From an uncultured Ruminococcus sp. (GTDB taxonomy: Bacteria; Bacillota; Clostridia; Oscillospirales; Ruminococcaceae): 13,155 bases of DNA. This document shows positions 7,311-12,368 of the stretch, in pieces (within the stretch, counting starts at the first letter, position 1; the number at the start of each line of letters is the position of its first letter). The notes under the pieces are model-generated. The model was not told where the DNA came from and made no database searches. It saw only the letters and a list, made by a program, of their open reading frames with translations. Position numbers and translations under genes: made by a program. Location of the stretch: NCBI GenBank assembly GCA_902796865.1, contig CADBQZ010000252.1, positions 1-13,155 on the forward strand, read 5' to 3'.

Positions 7311-8556
7311 ATAAATAATCATTCAGCACCGGCTGAAGCCCCTCATCTTCAATATCCTTATACATTTTTTTAAGGCTTCTGCTGTCATTTATCTCGAATT
7401 GTTCATCGCCTTCTGCATTGCTGCTTTCTTTTCCGGTATATTTGCTTTCATGATCGCCGATACCGGTAGAAACACCTGCGGATACTTTTGTTGCAGCGAT
7501 CTTTATTATGCCGTTTCTGAAGCTGCTGCTCTCTCTGGAAGAAACTGTAATACCGGCAAACGGTAAAAATATCCGGTAAGCGCAGATTATCTGACAAAGC
7601 TGTGTTTCATGAACATCGAGCGGATTTATTTTTTCATTGTTGACTATAGGACGAAGTCTTGGACATGACAATGACATTTCTGCATAGGGATATTTCCTTT
7701 GAAGATAATAAACGTGAAGTGCTGTGGCTAAAGCGTCCTTTCTGAAATCTGAAAGTCCCAGGAGTGCTGAAAATGCAACACCTCTCATGCCGCCTTTCAG
7801 CGCTCTTTCCTGAGCATTGAAGCGATAAGGGAATATCCTTTTGTGTCCCATAAGATGAAGCTGTTCGTAGCGGTCGCTGTCATATGTTTCCTGAAATACA
7901 GTAACATAATCTGCGCCGCATTGGTGGAGATACTCATATTCTTCTGTATTGACAGGATATATCTCAAGACCAACATTTCTGAAATACTTTCTTGCAAGCT
8001 TACAAGCATCTCCGATATAGTCAATATCGCTTTTGGCTCTGCTTTCGCCTGTAAGAATAAGTACTTCCTCGATACCGCTCTCTGCGATTATCCTCATCTC
8101 ATGTTCTATCTGTTTCATATCAAGCTTCATTCGGTTTATACTGTTATAACAGTTGAATCCGCAGTATACGCAATAATTTTCACAGTAATTTGCGATATAG
8201 AGCGGTGTAAATATGTAAACGGTATTTCCGAAATGCTTTCTTGTTTCGTTTCTTGCCTTTTGCGCCATTTTTTCAAGAAAAGGTTCGGCAGCAGGGGAGA
8301 GCAGCGCTTTTAGATCATCTATTGAACAGCTTTCATGGGAAAGTGCTGCGGCAACATCTTTTGCTGTATATTTTGTATAATCATAGCCGTTCATTTCAGC
8401 TATGACCTTTTCCATTATATCCGAATCTATCTTTTCCATGCCTTTCATATAAGTCATATGATCTGTACGGCTTGTCGGATCGTTTTCAAGCATATGTTTT
8501 TTCTCAAGAGCTTTTTTAGATAATGAACTGGAATCTACAAAGAAATTATTTTCCAT
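7303..8556 (-). CDS. thiH: 2-iminoacetate synthase ThiH (radical SAM tyrosine lyase)
   Basis: A radical-SAM enzyme that splits tyrosine to dehydroglycine and p-cresol, supplying the C2-N unit for ThiG. In 417 residues the cluster motif CENYCVYC puts Cys125, 129 and 132 in CxxxCxxC spacing, followed by GFNCYNSINR. Upstream is FTPLYIANYCEN, typical of ThiH. Further blocks are EEVLILTGE, GLEIYPVNTEEYEYLHQCGADYVTVFQETYD (landmark only), MRGVAFSALLGLSDFRKDA, EMSLSCPRLRP and a C-terminal EGDEQFEINDSRS. Use of ThiH rather than glycine oxidase ThiO indicates an anaerobe-type thiazole route. The Shine-Dalgarno GGAGGT sits about 9 nt before the ATG. It lies 57 nt after thiG, and its stop overlaps the tenI start. 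Confidence 0.96.
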   Translation of the reverse strand: MENNFFVDSSSLSKKALEKKHMLENDPTSRTDHMTYMKGMEKIDSDIMEKVIAEMNGYDYTKYTAKDVAAALSHESCSIDDLKALLSPAAEPFLEKMAQKARNETRKHFGNTVYIFTPLYIANYCENYCVYCGFNCYNSINRMKLDMKQIEHEMRIIAESGIEEVLILTGESRAKSDIDYIGDACKLARKYFRNVGLEIYPVNTEEYEYLHQCGADYVTVFQETYDSDRYEQLHLMGHKRIFPYRFNAQERALKGGMRGVAFSALLGLSDFRKDALATALHVYYLQRKYPYAEMSLSCPRLRPIVNNEKINPLDVHETQLCQIICAYRIFLPFAGITVSSRESSSFRNGIIKIAATKVSAGVSTGIGDHESKYTGKESSNAEGDEQFEINDSRSLKKMYKDIEDEGLQPVLNDYLYV

Positions 8557-8613
8557 TATATTTACACCTCCAACAGTTTTTGATAATTATATAAAAATCA
8601 AATGTTTTTATGC

Positions 8614-9384
8614 TTAGTCGTGGAGGAAGCCGGTAAGAGGATCAGATGCAGATGCACCTCTTACGAGAACTCTTCCCAAGCCTGAAAGATAAGCTTTTCT
8701 TCCGGCTTCTATAGCCTGTCTGAAAGCAGAAGCCATAAGCGGAAGATTGCCGGCTGTTGCAAGTGCTGTATTAGCCATGATAGCTGCGGCACCCATTTCC
8801 ATTGCCTCGCAAGCCTGCGATGGTCTTCCGATACCAGCATCAACTATGACAGGAAGATCTATCTCGTCTATAAGTATTTTTATAAAATCTTTTGTTGCAA
8901 GGCCTTTATTGGAGCCTATCGGCGAAGCGAGAGGCATTACCGCAGCAGCGCCTGCATCTGCGAGGTCTCTTGCACTGTTAAGATCAGGATACATATACGG
9001 CATTACAACAAAGCCGTCTTTTGCGAGTATTTCCGTTGCTTTTATAGTTTCCTGATTGTCCGGAAGAAGATATTTAGTATCACGCATTATCTCGACTTTC
9101 ACAAAATTTCCGCAGCCCAGTTCTCTTGCGAGTTTTGCTATCCTGACTGCTTCATCAGCATTTCTGGCACCTGATGTGTTAGGGAGGAGAGTAACGCCTT
9201 CCGGGATATAATCGAGAATGTTTTCATGTTCTTTAGTATTTGCACGGCGTACAGCAAGAGTTATCATCTGAGCGCCAGCATCTCTTACAGCAGCCTCAAT
9301 AAGCTTTAAGGAATATTTCCCTGAGCCTAAAATAAATCTTGATGAAAATTTATGTCCGCCTATGATAAGTTCATCGTTTTCCAT
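8614..9384 (-). CDS. thiG: Thiazole synthase ThiG
   Basis: A TIM-barrel enzyme that builds the thiazole ring from 1-deoxyxylulose 5-phosphate, dehydroglycine and ThiS-thiocarboxylate. Its 256 residues match the family length. Landmarks are [12 protein letters not shown] (14-25), [18 protein letters not shown], and FVKVEIM with Lys96 as the Schiff-base lysine. The remaining blocks are [60 protein letters not shown] and a C-terminal [14 protein letters not shown] 33 nt further upstream is also in frame, but ATG 9384 has AAAGGA eight bases before it and gives the standard N-terminus. A 111-nt gap separates it from thiS, unusually long for this operon, and it holds a hairpin element. Confidence 0.97.
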   Translation of the reverse strand: MENDELIIGGHKFSSRFILGSGKYSLKLIEAAVRDAGAQMITLAVRRANTKEHENILDYIPEGVTLLPNTSGARNADEAVRIAKLARELGCGNFVKVEIMRDTKYLLPDNQETIKATEILAKDGFVVMPYMYPDLNSARDLADAGAAAVMPLASPIGSNKGLATKDFIKILIDEIDLPVIVDAGIGRPSQACEAMEMGAAAIMANTALATAGNLPLMASAFRQAIEAGRKAYLSGLGRVLVRGASASDPLTGFLHD

Positions 9385-9410
9385 GATAAAGATCCTTTCT
9401 GTATGTTTTT

Positions 9411-9459
9411 TAGGCAATACCCAAAAAGCCTCAAAGCATTCTTTGTAAGGTATTGCTTT
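9411..9459 (-). repeat. Dispersed hairpin element, copy 1 (thiG leader)
   Basis: Read on the minus strand it begins AAAGCAATACC and ends GGTATTGCCTA. GCAATACC and GGTATTGC (9414-9421 with 9449-9456) form the outer 8-bp stem, with an inner CAAAG/CTTTG helix. It aligns with the plus-strand element at 10974-11026 at roughly 80% identity with one short gap. The element ends 26 nt before the thiG start codon. A perfect palindrome (9455-9473, GCTTTAAATAATTTAAAGC) overlaps its upstream edge. No recognised RNA family; function unknown. Confidence 0.8.
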
Positions 9460-9495
9460 AAATAATTTAAAGCTTATAAACAGTCATTAAAAGTA

Positions 9496-9690
9496 TCAGC
9501 CACCGCCGACAAAGCTTACAACTTCTATGCTGTCAGTTTCTTTTATTATGGTACTGTCATGTTCTGATTTAGGGATTATATCGCCGTTTAGTTCAACTGC
9601 TACACGCTGTTTATCATATCCTTTCAGAGCAAGAAGTTCAGATATGCTTTTTCCGGCACAGTTTTCATTTATTCCGTTTACCAAAGCCAT
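9496..9690 (-). CDS. thiS: Sulfur carrier protein ThiS
   Basis: A 64-residue ubiquitin-like beta-grasp protein whose C-terminal Gly is adenylated and converted to the thiocarboxylate that donates sulfur to ThiG. The sequence ends in SFVGGG, giving the required Gly-Gly terminus, and VAVELNGDIIPKSEHD matches the family's central strand and turn. The start at 9690 has a strong GGAGGT seven bases upstream (9698-9703). That site directly abuts the U-run of the riboswitch terminator. It is the first gene of the operon. Its normal partner thiF is not in this window. Confidence 0.96.
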   Translation of the reverse strand: MALVNGINENCAGKSISELLALKGYDKQRVAVELNGDIIPKSEHDSTIIKETDSIEVVSFVGGG

Positions 9691-9703
9691 TTAAAACACC
9701 TCC

Positions 9704-9740
9704 AAAAAATTAAGCTATCGCATAAAAAACGATAGCTTAA
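9704..9740 (-). terminator. Riboswitch-controlled terminator of the thi operon
   Basis: On the minus strand TTAAGCTATCG, a 9-nt loop and CGATAGCTTAA make a perfect 11-bp stem (9710-9720 with 9730-9740), followed by six T (9704-9709). The T-run touches the thiS Shine-Dalgarno. TTAAGCT of the first arm can also pair with AGCTTGA at the 5' side of the aptamer (one G-U), a candidate antiterminator; this pairing is inferred. Confidence 0.93.
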
Positions 9741-9832
9741 TCGGTCAATCCCTACGACGGCATTATCCGTATCAGGTATCGGTCGAAGGTCATAACCTTC
9801 CTCTCAGCCTGTTTTCAAGCTCCCGTTTTATA
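9741..9832 (-). promoter_or_regulatory. TPP riboswitch aptamer (THI element)
   Basis: The minus strand has the hallmark THI-box segments in order. GGCTGAGAGG covers about 9800-9809, then a P3 hairpin GAAGGT/ACCTTC follows. ACCTGATACGGATAATGCC (9759-9777) includes the P5 ACGG/CCGT pair, and CGTAGGGA covers 9749-9756. These match the conserved CUGAGA and ACCUGAU...GGAUAAUGCC...CGUAGGGA core that binds thiamine pyrophosphate. P1 looks short and AU-rich. Placed between the promoter and a terminator before thiS, it should stop transcription when TPP is high. Confidence 0.97.
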
Positions 9833-9842
9833 CTGCTCTTTT

Positions 9843-9871
9843 ATTATAGCACTTATTTTGCAGTATTGCAA
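9843..9871 (-). promoter_or_regulatory. Promoter of the thi operon
   Basis: Minus-strand TTGCAA (9866-9871), 17 nt, TATAAT (9843-9848) with TGC before the -10 box. The predicted transcription start near 9836 lies just before the TPP aptamer. The -35 hexamer, spacing and -10 box are the same as in the promoter at 10939-10967. Confidence 0.9.
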
Positions 9872-9916
9872 TAGTCATATTCCGAAAGATTTTGAATTAT
9901 ATACTGTTTTACTATG

Positions 9917-10603
9917 TTACTCTCTTAATAATTTATCATATTTTTTGTATTCGGGAAATATATCTGTAACGCATCGGTAGAAATTCTTCGAGTGGTCGTG
10001 ATGTATAAAATGTGCATATTCATGGCAGAAAACGCCGTATATACATTCGTATGGGTGATCTATAAGTCTCAGATTCATAGAAAATTTCCCTTTCACGTAA
10101 TTACAGCTTCCCCAGCGTGTTTTCATAAGCTTTACAGTAACAACAGCAAGCGGGAGCTTGTGACCGGCTTCTTTGAATTTGTTATAGACTTTGAGGTTTA
10201 TCTCTGAAAATACCTTTACACAAAGATCCGATTTATATTTAAGTATCAGGAAGATGATATTATCCCGGTCTTCTATATCCTTTGTGAAAATATCGAAATT
10301 TGATCCGTTGAATGAAACTTTTTCAGTATCTGAACAATGGATATTTATTGGATATTCTTTTCCTAACAGCATTGTTTTTTCTGTATTAGTTTCTCTTTGC
10401 CTTTTCTCGTTTATTTTATCTATAGAGCTTATAAAGTGTTCGGCATTACTAATAATTATCTCATTTATATATTTTTTTGACACCCTGTTATTCGCCGAGA
10501 TCTTTAGTATCCCATTGCTGCTTATACGTATATTTATATTTTTCACTTTTTTTCTCGTGAGTTCATAGCAGATCTCTCGACCGTTTATAATTATTTTTTC
10601 CAT
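9917..10603 (-). CDS. YgjP/WLM-type M48 metallopeptidase domain protein (DUF45)
   Basis: A 228-residue cytoplasmic protein with no signal peptide. The N-terminal half has the family's short-strand pattern (YELTRKKVKNINIRISSNG). The C-terminal domain has MKTRWGSC (160-167) and the zinc site FCHEYAHFIHHDHSKNFY with HExxH at 194-198 (His194, Glu195, His198). His204 and the HxxxFY segment typical of YgjP-like proteins follow. These proteins are assigned to SprT/WLM-like zinc peptidases; the substrate is unknown. AGGTG lies about 5 nt before the ATG. The gene reads toward the thi operon with no clear terminator before the thi promoter, so some readthrough into the riboswitch leader is possible. 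Confidence 0.9.
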   Translation of the reverse strand: MEKIIINGREICYELTRKKVKNINIRISSNGILKISANNRVSKKYINEIIISNAEHFISSIDKINEKRQRETNTEKTMLLGKEYPINIHCSDTEKVSFNGSNFDIFTKDIEDRDNIIFLILKYKSDLCVKVFSEINLKVYNKFKEAGHKLPLAVVTVKLMKTRWGSCNYVKGKFSMNLRLIDHPYECIYGVFCHEYAHFIHHDHSKNFYRCVTDIFPEYKKYDKLLRE

Positions 10604-10629
10604 ATATCACCTGTTCTTTTTAGGTAAAT

Positions 10630-10657
10630 GCTTTTATTTTTAATAAAAAGCGCATTT
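10630..10657 (+). repeat. Direct repeat, left member
   Basis: This 28-nt segment (begins GCTTTTATTTTTAATAAAAA, ends GCGCATTT) reappears at 10887-10913 with two substitutions and one indel. The pair lies 257 bp apart and brackets the GC-rich hairpin region. It also contains a self-complementary ATTTTTAAT-type core. Confidence 0.75.
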
Positions 10658-10669
10658 GTTCGCCGTCAA
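10640..10669 (-). promoter_or_regulatory. Possible promoter of the YgjP-like gene
   Basis: Minus-strand TTGACG (10664-10669), an 18-nt spacer and TATTAA (10640-10645), about 37 nt before the start codon. Five of six -35 bases and four of six -10 bases match consensus. The -10 box lies inside the left member of the direct repeat pair. Confidence 0.45.
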
Positions 10670-10689
10670 GGAGAAGAGCATTTTTAATG

Positions 10690-10886
10690 TTTAATATGGG
10701 GACGCCCTCACTTGCAGGGCGTCCCCTCTTAAAAACAGTCCATAGGACTGTTTTTAATTCACCCCTTGCGGAGCGCCCGGCGGCTAAGGCTTTCGCTCTC
10801 TGCGGAGAGCGACGAGGACGCTGTCCCTCGACCCTGCAAGCCTTTGAAAAGGCTTGAGCGAAACTTTTTCTTTGCCTTCGGCATAA
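10690..10886. other. GC-rich intergenic run of hairpins, no credible gene
   Basis: This stretch is far richer in G+C than its neighbours and is packed with perfect inverted repeats. They are an 11-bp stem at 10698-10708/10716-10726 (GGGGACGCCCT), an 11-bp stem at 10731-10741/10745-10755 (AAAAACAGTCC, with T5 after it), an 8-bp stem at 10793-10800/10805-10812 (TCGCTCTC), a 5-bp stem at 10813-10817/10826-10830, and an 8-bp stem at 10837-10844/10849-10856 (CAAGCCTT). No ribosome site or codon-like pattern supports a protein. It could be a dispersed intergenic repeat or a structured RNA; strand and function cannot be decided here. The pair of direct repeats around it suggests insertion or duplication. 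Confidence 0.7.
10731..10757. terminator. Terminator-like perfect hairpin
   Basis: AAAAACAGTCC, loop ATA, GGACTGTTTTT: an 11-bp perfect stem with T-runs on both strands, so it could stop transcription either way. No gene ends at it, which is why it may be part of the surrounding structured element rather than a gene terminator. Confidence 0.5.
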
Positions 10887-10913
10887 GCTCTTATTTTAAT
10901 AAAAATCGCATTT
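10887..10913 (+). repeat. Direct repeat, right member
   Basis: This 27-nt segment (begins GCTCTTATTTTAATAAAAAT, ends CGCATTT) matches the left member at 10630-10657. It closes the GC-rich hairpin region and lies about 25 nt before the -35 box of the DUF5662-type gene. Confidence 0.75.
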
Positions 10914-10938
10914 ATCCATTACTTGATATTAATTATTA

Positions 10939-10967
10939 TTGCAATATTTTTTTGAAAGTAGTATAAT
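10939..10967 (+). promoter_or_regulatory. Promoter of the DUF5662-type gene
   Basis: TTGCAA (10939-10944), 17 nt, TATAAT (10962-10967). The predicted start of transcription falls at about 10974, exactly where the hairpin element begins, so that element would form the 5' end of the mRNA. Confidence 0.85.
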
Positions 10968-10973
10968 ATAATC

Positions 10974-11026
10974 AAAGCAATACCGCACAAAGCTCACTTT
11001 AAGGCTTTGTATGGTATTGCCTTAAA
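10974..11026 (+). repeat. Dispersed hairpin element, copy 2 (mRNA leader)
   Basis: It begins AAAGCAATACC and ends GGTATTGCCTTAAA, matching the minus-strand copy at 9411-9459. Structure A pairs GCAATACC with GGTATTGC and CAAAGC with GCTTTG. Structure B pairs CTTTAAGGC (10997-11005) with GCCTTAAAG (11019-11027), a perfect 9-bp stem that shares bases with A, so both cannot form at once. It ends 24 nt before the chosen start codon. Confidence 0.82.
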
Positions 11027-11050
11027 GTAAAAAGCGGAGGAATGACCTTA

Positions 11051-11578
11051 ATGAATAAATTTCTCGAACATTTTAAAACTGTTACAAGACACCGCAATGC
11101 AGTTATAAAGAATTGTTTTAAGGCAGGCATACCCTTACAAGGGTTAAAGCATGATCTTTCAAAATACAGCCCGGAAGAATTTTTAAATGGTGTAAAGTTT
11201 TTTCAGGGAACACGTTCTCCCCATGAAGCAGAGCGTGAAAAATATGGTTTTTCGTATGCATGGATGCACCATAAAGGAAGAAACAAACATCATTTTGAAT
11301 ACTGGTGTGATTATGACCCTGAAACGAGGAAAATGTCACCGGTAAAAATGCCTGTAAAATATGTAAAGGAAATGTTTTGTGACAGGGTGGCTGCAAGCAA
11401 AATATATATGAAAGAGAAATATAATGATGCTTCTCCGCTTGAATATTTTATGCGTGCAAAGAAGACCAGAACTATCCATTCGGAAACTTCTGCGATTCTT
11501 GAATACCTGCTTAAAATGCTTCGTGACAGGGGAGAAGAGTATACTTTTGCATATATAAGAAGACTGAAAAAATACTGA
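11051..11578 (+). CDS. DUF5662-type conserved protein of unknown function
   Basis: A 175-residue soluble protein with no signal or membrane segment. It is rich in His and aromatic residues. HDLSKYSPEEF (about 35-45), a central block AWMHHKGRNKHHFEYW (about 71-86) and a basic C-terminal helix MLRDRGEEYTFAYIRRLKKY fit the DUF5662 family as I recall it; the His/Asp pattern suggests metal binding, but no reaction is known. An ATG at 11042 is in frame, but GGAGG at 11036-11040 would be only one base away. ATG 11051 has a 10-nt spacing and gives MNKFLEHF, so I chose it. It is monocistronic, with its own promoter, structured leader and terminator. Confidence 0.8.
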   Translation: MNKFLEHFKTVTRHRNAVIKNCFKAGIPLQGLKHDLSKYSPEEFLNGVKFFQGTRSPHEAEREKYGFSYAWMHHKGRNKHHFEYWCDYDPETRKMSPVKMPVKYVKEMFCDRVAASKIYMKEKYNDASPLEYFMRAKKTRTIHSETSAILEYLLKMLRDRGEEYTFAYIRRLKKY

Positions 11579-11583
11579 TACGG

Positions 11584-11620
11584 CACTGCACATATCTGTG
11601 CAGTGTTATTTTTTATTTTT
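11584..11620 (+). terminator. Rho-independent terminator between convergent genes
   Basis: CACTGCACA, loop TATC, TGTGCAGTG (11584-11592 with 11597-11605), then TTATTTTTTATTTTT. It lies 6 nt after the plus-strand gene. The stop codon of the minus-strand flavin reductase gene (11606-11608) sits at its edge, so the same stem probably ends both transcripts. Confidence 0.9.
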
Positions 11621-12193
11621 TCCGCCTTTTTTTCTTTTCTTTTTTACTGAAAAACCGAAGCTTCCGATCTTTTTGCCGAGTGCAAAATATTCGCCGTGTG
11701 CATATGCCATAAGACCGCATTTGCTCATATTCAAACGACCTGAGTCATCTATATACTGTTCATCTATATCGACACCTGCTATTTCTGATATAAACATATC
11801 ATGGCTTCCGAGCGATATTATATCTTTAACGATACACTCAAGACTTATAGGACATTCATCTATCAGCGGTGCTGTTACCTTTTGTGCATTTACCGGCGTA
11901 AGACCGCACTTTTCAAGTTTATTTATTTTTCTTCCGGATCTTACACCACAAAAATCAATCGTTTTGCATAGTGCAGCGGTCGGAAGGTTTATCACAAATT
12001 CTCCCGATGACTTGATAATCTCATACGAGTATCTTTCCGGACGAACAGAGATATAAGTCATCGGCGGTTTGGTATTTATTATACCTGTCCAGCCTATAGT
12101 AAGTACGTTTGGTTCATCAACTGTACCGCACGAAACAAGTGCCGGAGGTACAGGGGCAAGCAGTGTACCGCCATCCCAGAATATTTTTTTCAT
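11606..12193 (-). CDS. Flavin reductase-like domain protein (FMN-binding split barrel)
   Basis: A 195-residue cytoplasmic protein of the flavoredoxin/DIM6-NTAB type. The N-terminus KIFWDGGTLLAPVPPALVSCGT and the following NVLTIGWTGIINTKPPMTYISVRPERYSYEII give the split-barrel strands, with the TxxPP and SVRPxRYS segments expected near bound FMN. GEFVINLPT and later SLECIVKDIISLGSHDMFISEIAG complete the barrel. Such proteins bind FMN and act as flavin reductases or as redox partners in anaerobes; the partner is unknown. The C-terminus is a very basic tail (KKKRKKGGKNKK), unusual for the family and partly encoded within the terminator region. AGGAG lies 6 nt before the ATG. It is directly preceded by a terminator hairpin and a structured leader. 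Confidence 0.88.
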   Translation of the reverse strand: MKKIFWDGGTLLAPVPPALVSCGTVDEPNVLTIGWTGIINTKPPMTYISVRPERYSYEIIKSSGEFVINLPTAALCKTIDFCGVRSGRKINKLEKCGLTPVNAQKVTAPLIDECPISLECIVKDIISLGSHDMFISEIAGVDIDEQYIDDSGRLNMSKCGLMAYAHGEYFALGKKIGSFGFSVKKKRKKGGKNKK

Positions 12194-12208
12194 AATTTTC
12201 TCCTGTAT

Positions 12209-12252
12209 AAAAAAACTGTTCTCATAGGTTTAGTCCGACACTATGAGAACAG
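12209..12252 (-). terminator. Terminator just upstream of the flavin reductase gene
   Basis: On the minus strand CTGTTCTCATAG, a 13-nt loop and CTATGAGAACAG form a perfect 12-bp stem (12216-12227 with 12241-12252), followed by seven T and then the ribosome site of the next gene. It either ends the glgA transcript or acts as an attenuator for the flavin reductase gene. Confidence 0.88.
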
Positions 12253-12368
12253 CTTATGGATAATGTACCGAAAGGGACAAAACTTTTTAAAGGAATTTGT
12301 ATATATGAAGCACCATTGGAAATAGTCTCTGTCGGAACATTATTTTGCAAAATTGTTATCGGAAATAA
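12253..12368 (-). promoter_or_regulatory. Possible structured leader of the flavin reductase gene
   Basis: No gene. A long imperfect stem (12260-12271 with 12332-12343, 11 of 12 pairs) would fold most of this stretch into one domain before the terminator. On the minus strand TCCGACA (12330-12336) is also complementary to TGTCGGA in the terminator loop (12234-12240). I matched it to no known riboswitch class, and I found no convincing promoter. Confidence 0.4.

Noticed and set aside
7843..8313. Plus-strand 156-codon open frame inside thiH
   Set aside because: It is antisense to a well-supported radical-SAM gene, Cys/Ile/Phe-rich, with no ribosome site.
9385..9417. TTG start for thiG at 9417
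   Set aside because: The extra residues are encoded partly by the hairpin element; the ATG at 9384 has AAAGGA and gives normal ThiG length.
10766..10966. Open frame of 66 codons on the plus strand
   Set aside because: It runs through perfect hairpins and then AT-rich intergenic DNA, with no ribosome site and low-complexity Arg/Ser-rich product; it overlaps the promoter of the next gene.
12315..12335. Six-codon plus-strand mini-frame after AAAGGA near 12290
   Set aside because: Too short to support, spacing is long, and nothing suggests a plus-strand transcript here.
12253..12368. T-box or FMN riboswitch before the flavin reductase gene
   Set aside because: The T-box AGGGTGGNACCGCG core and the FMN-riboswitch conserved segments are not present on either strand.
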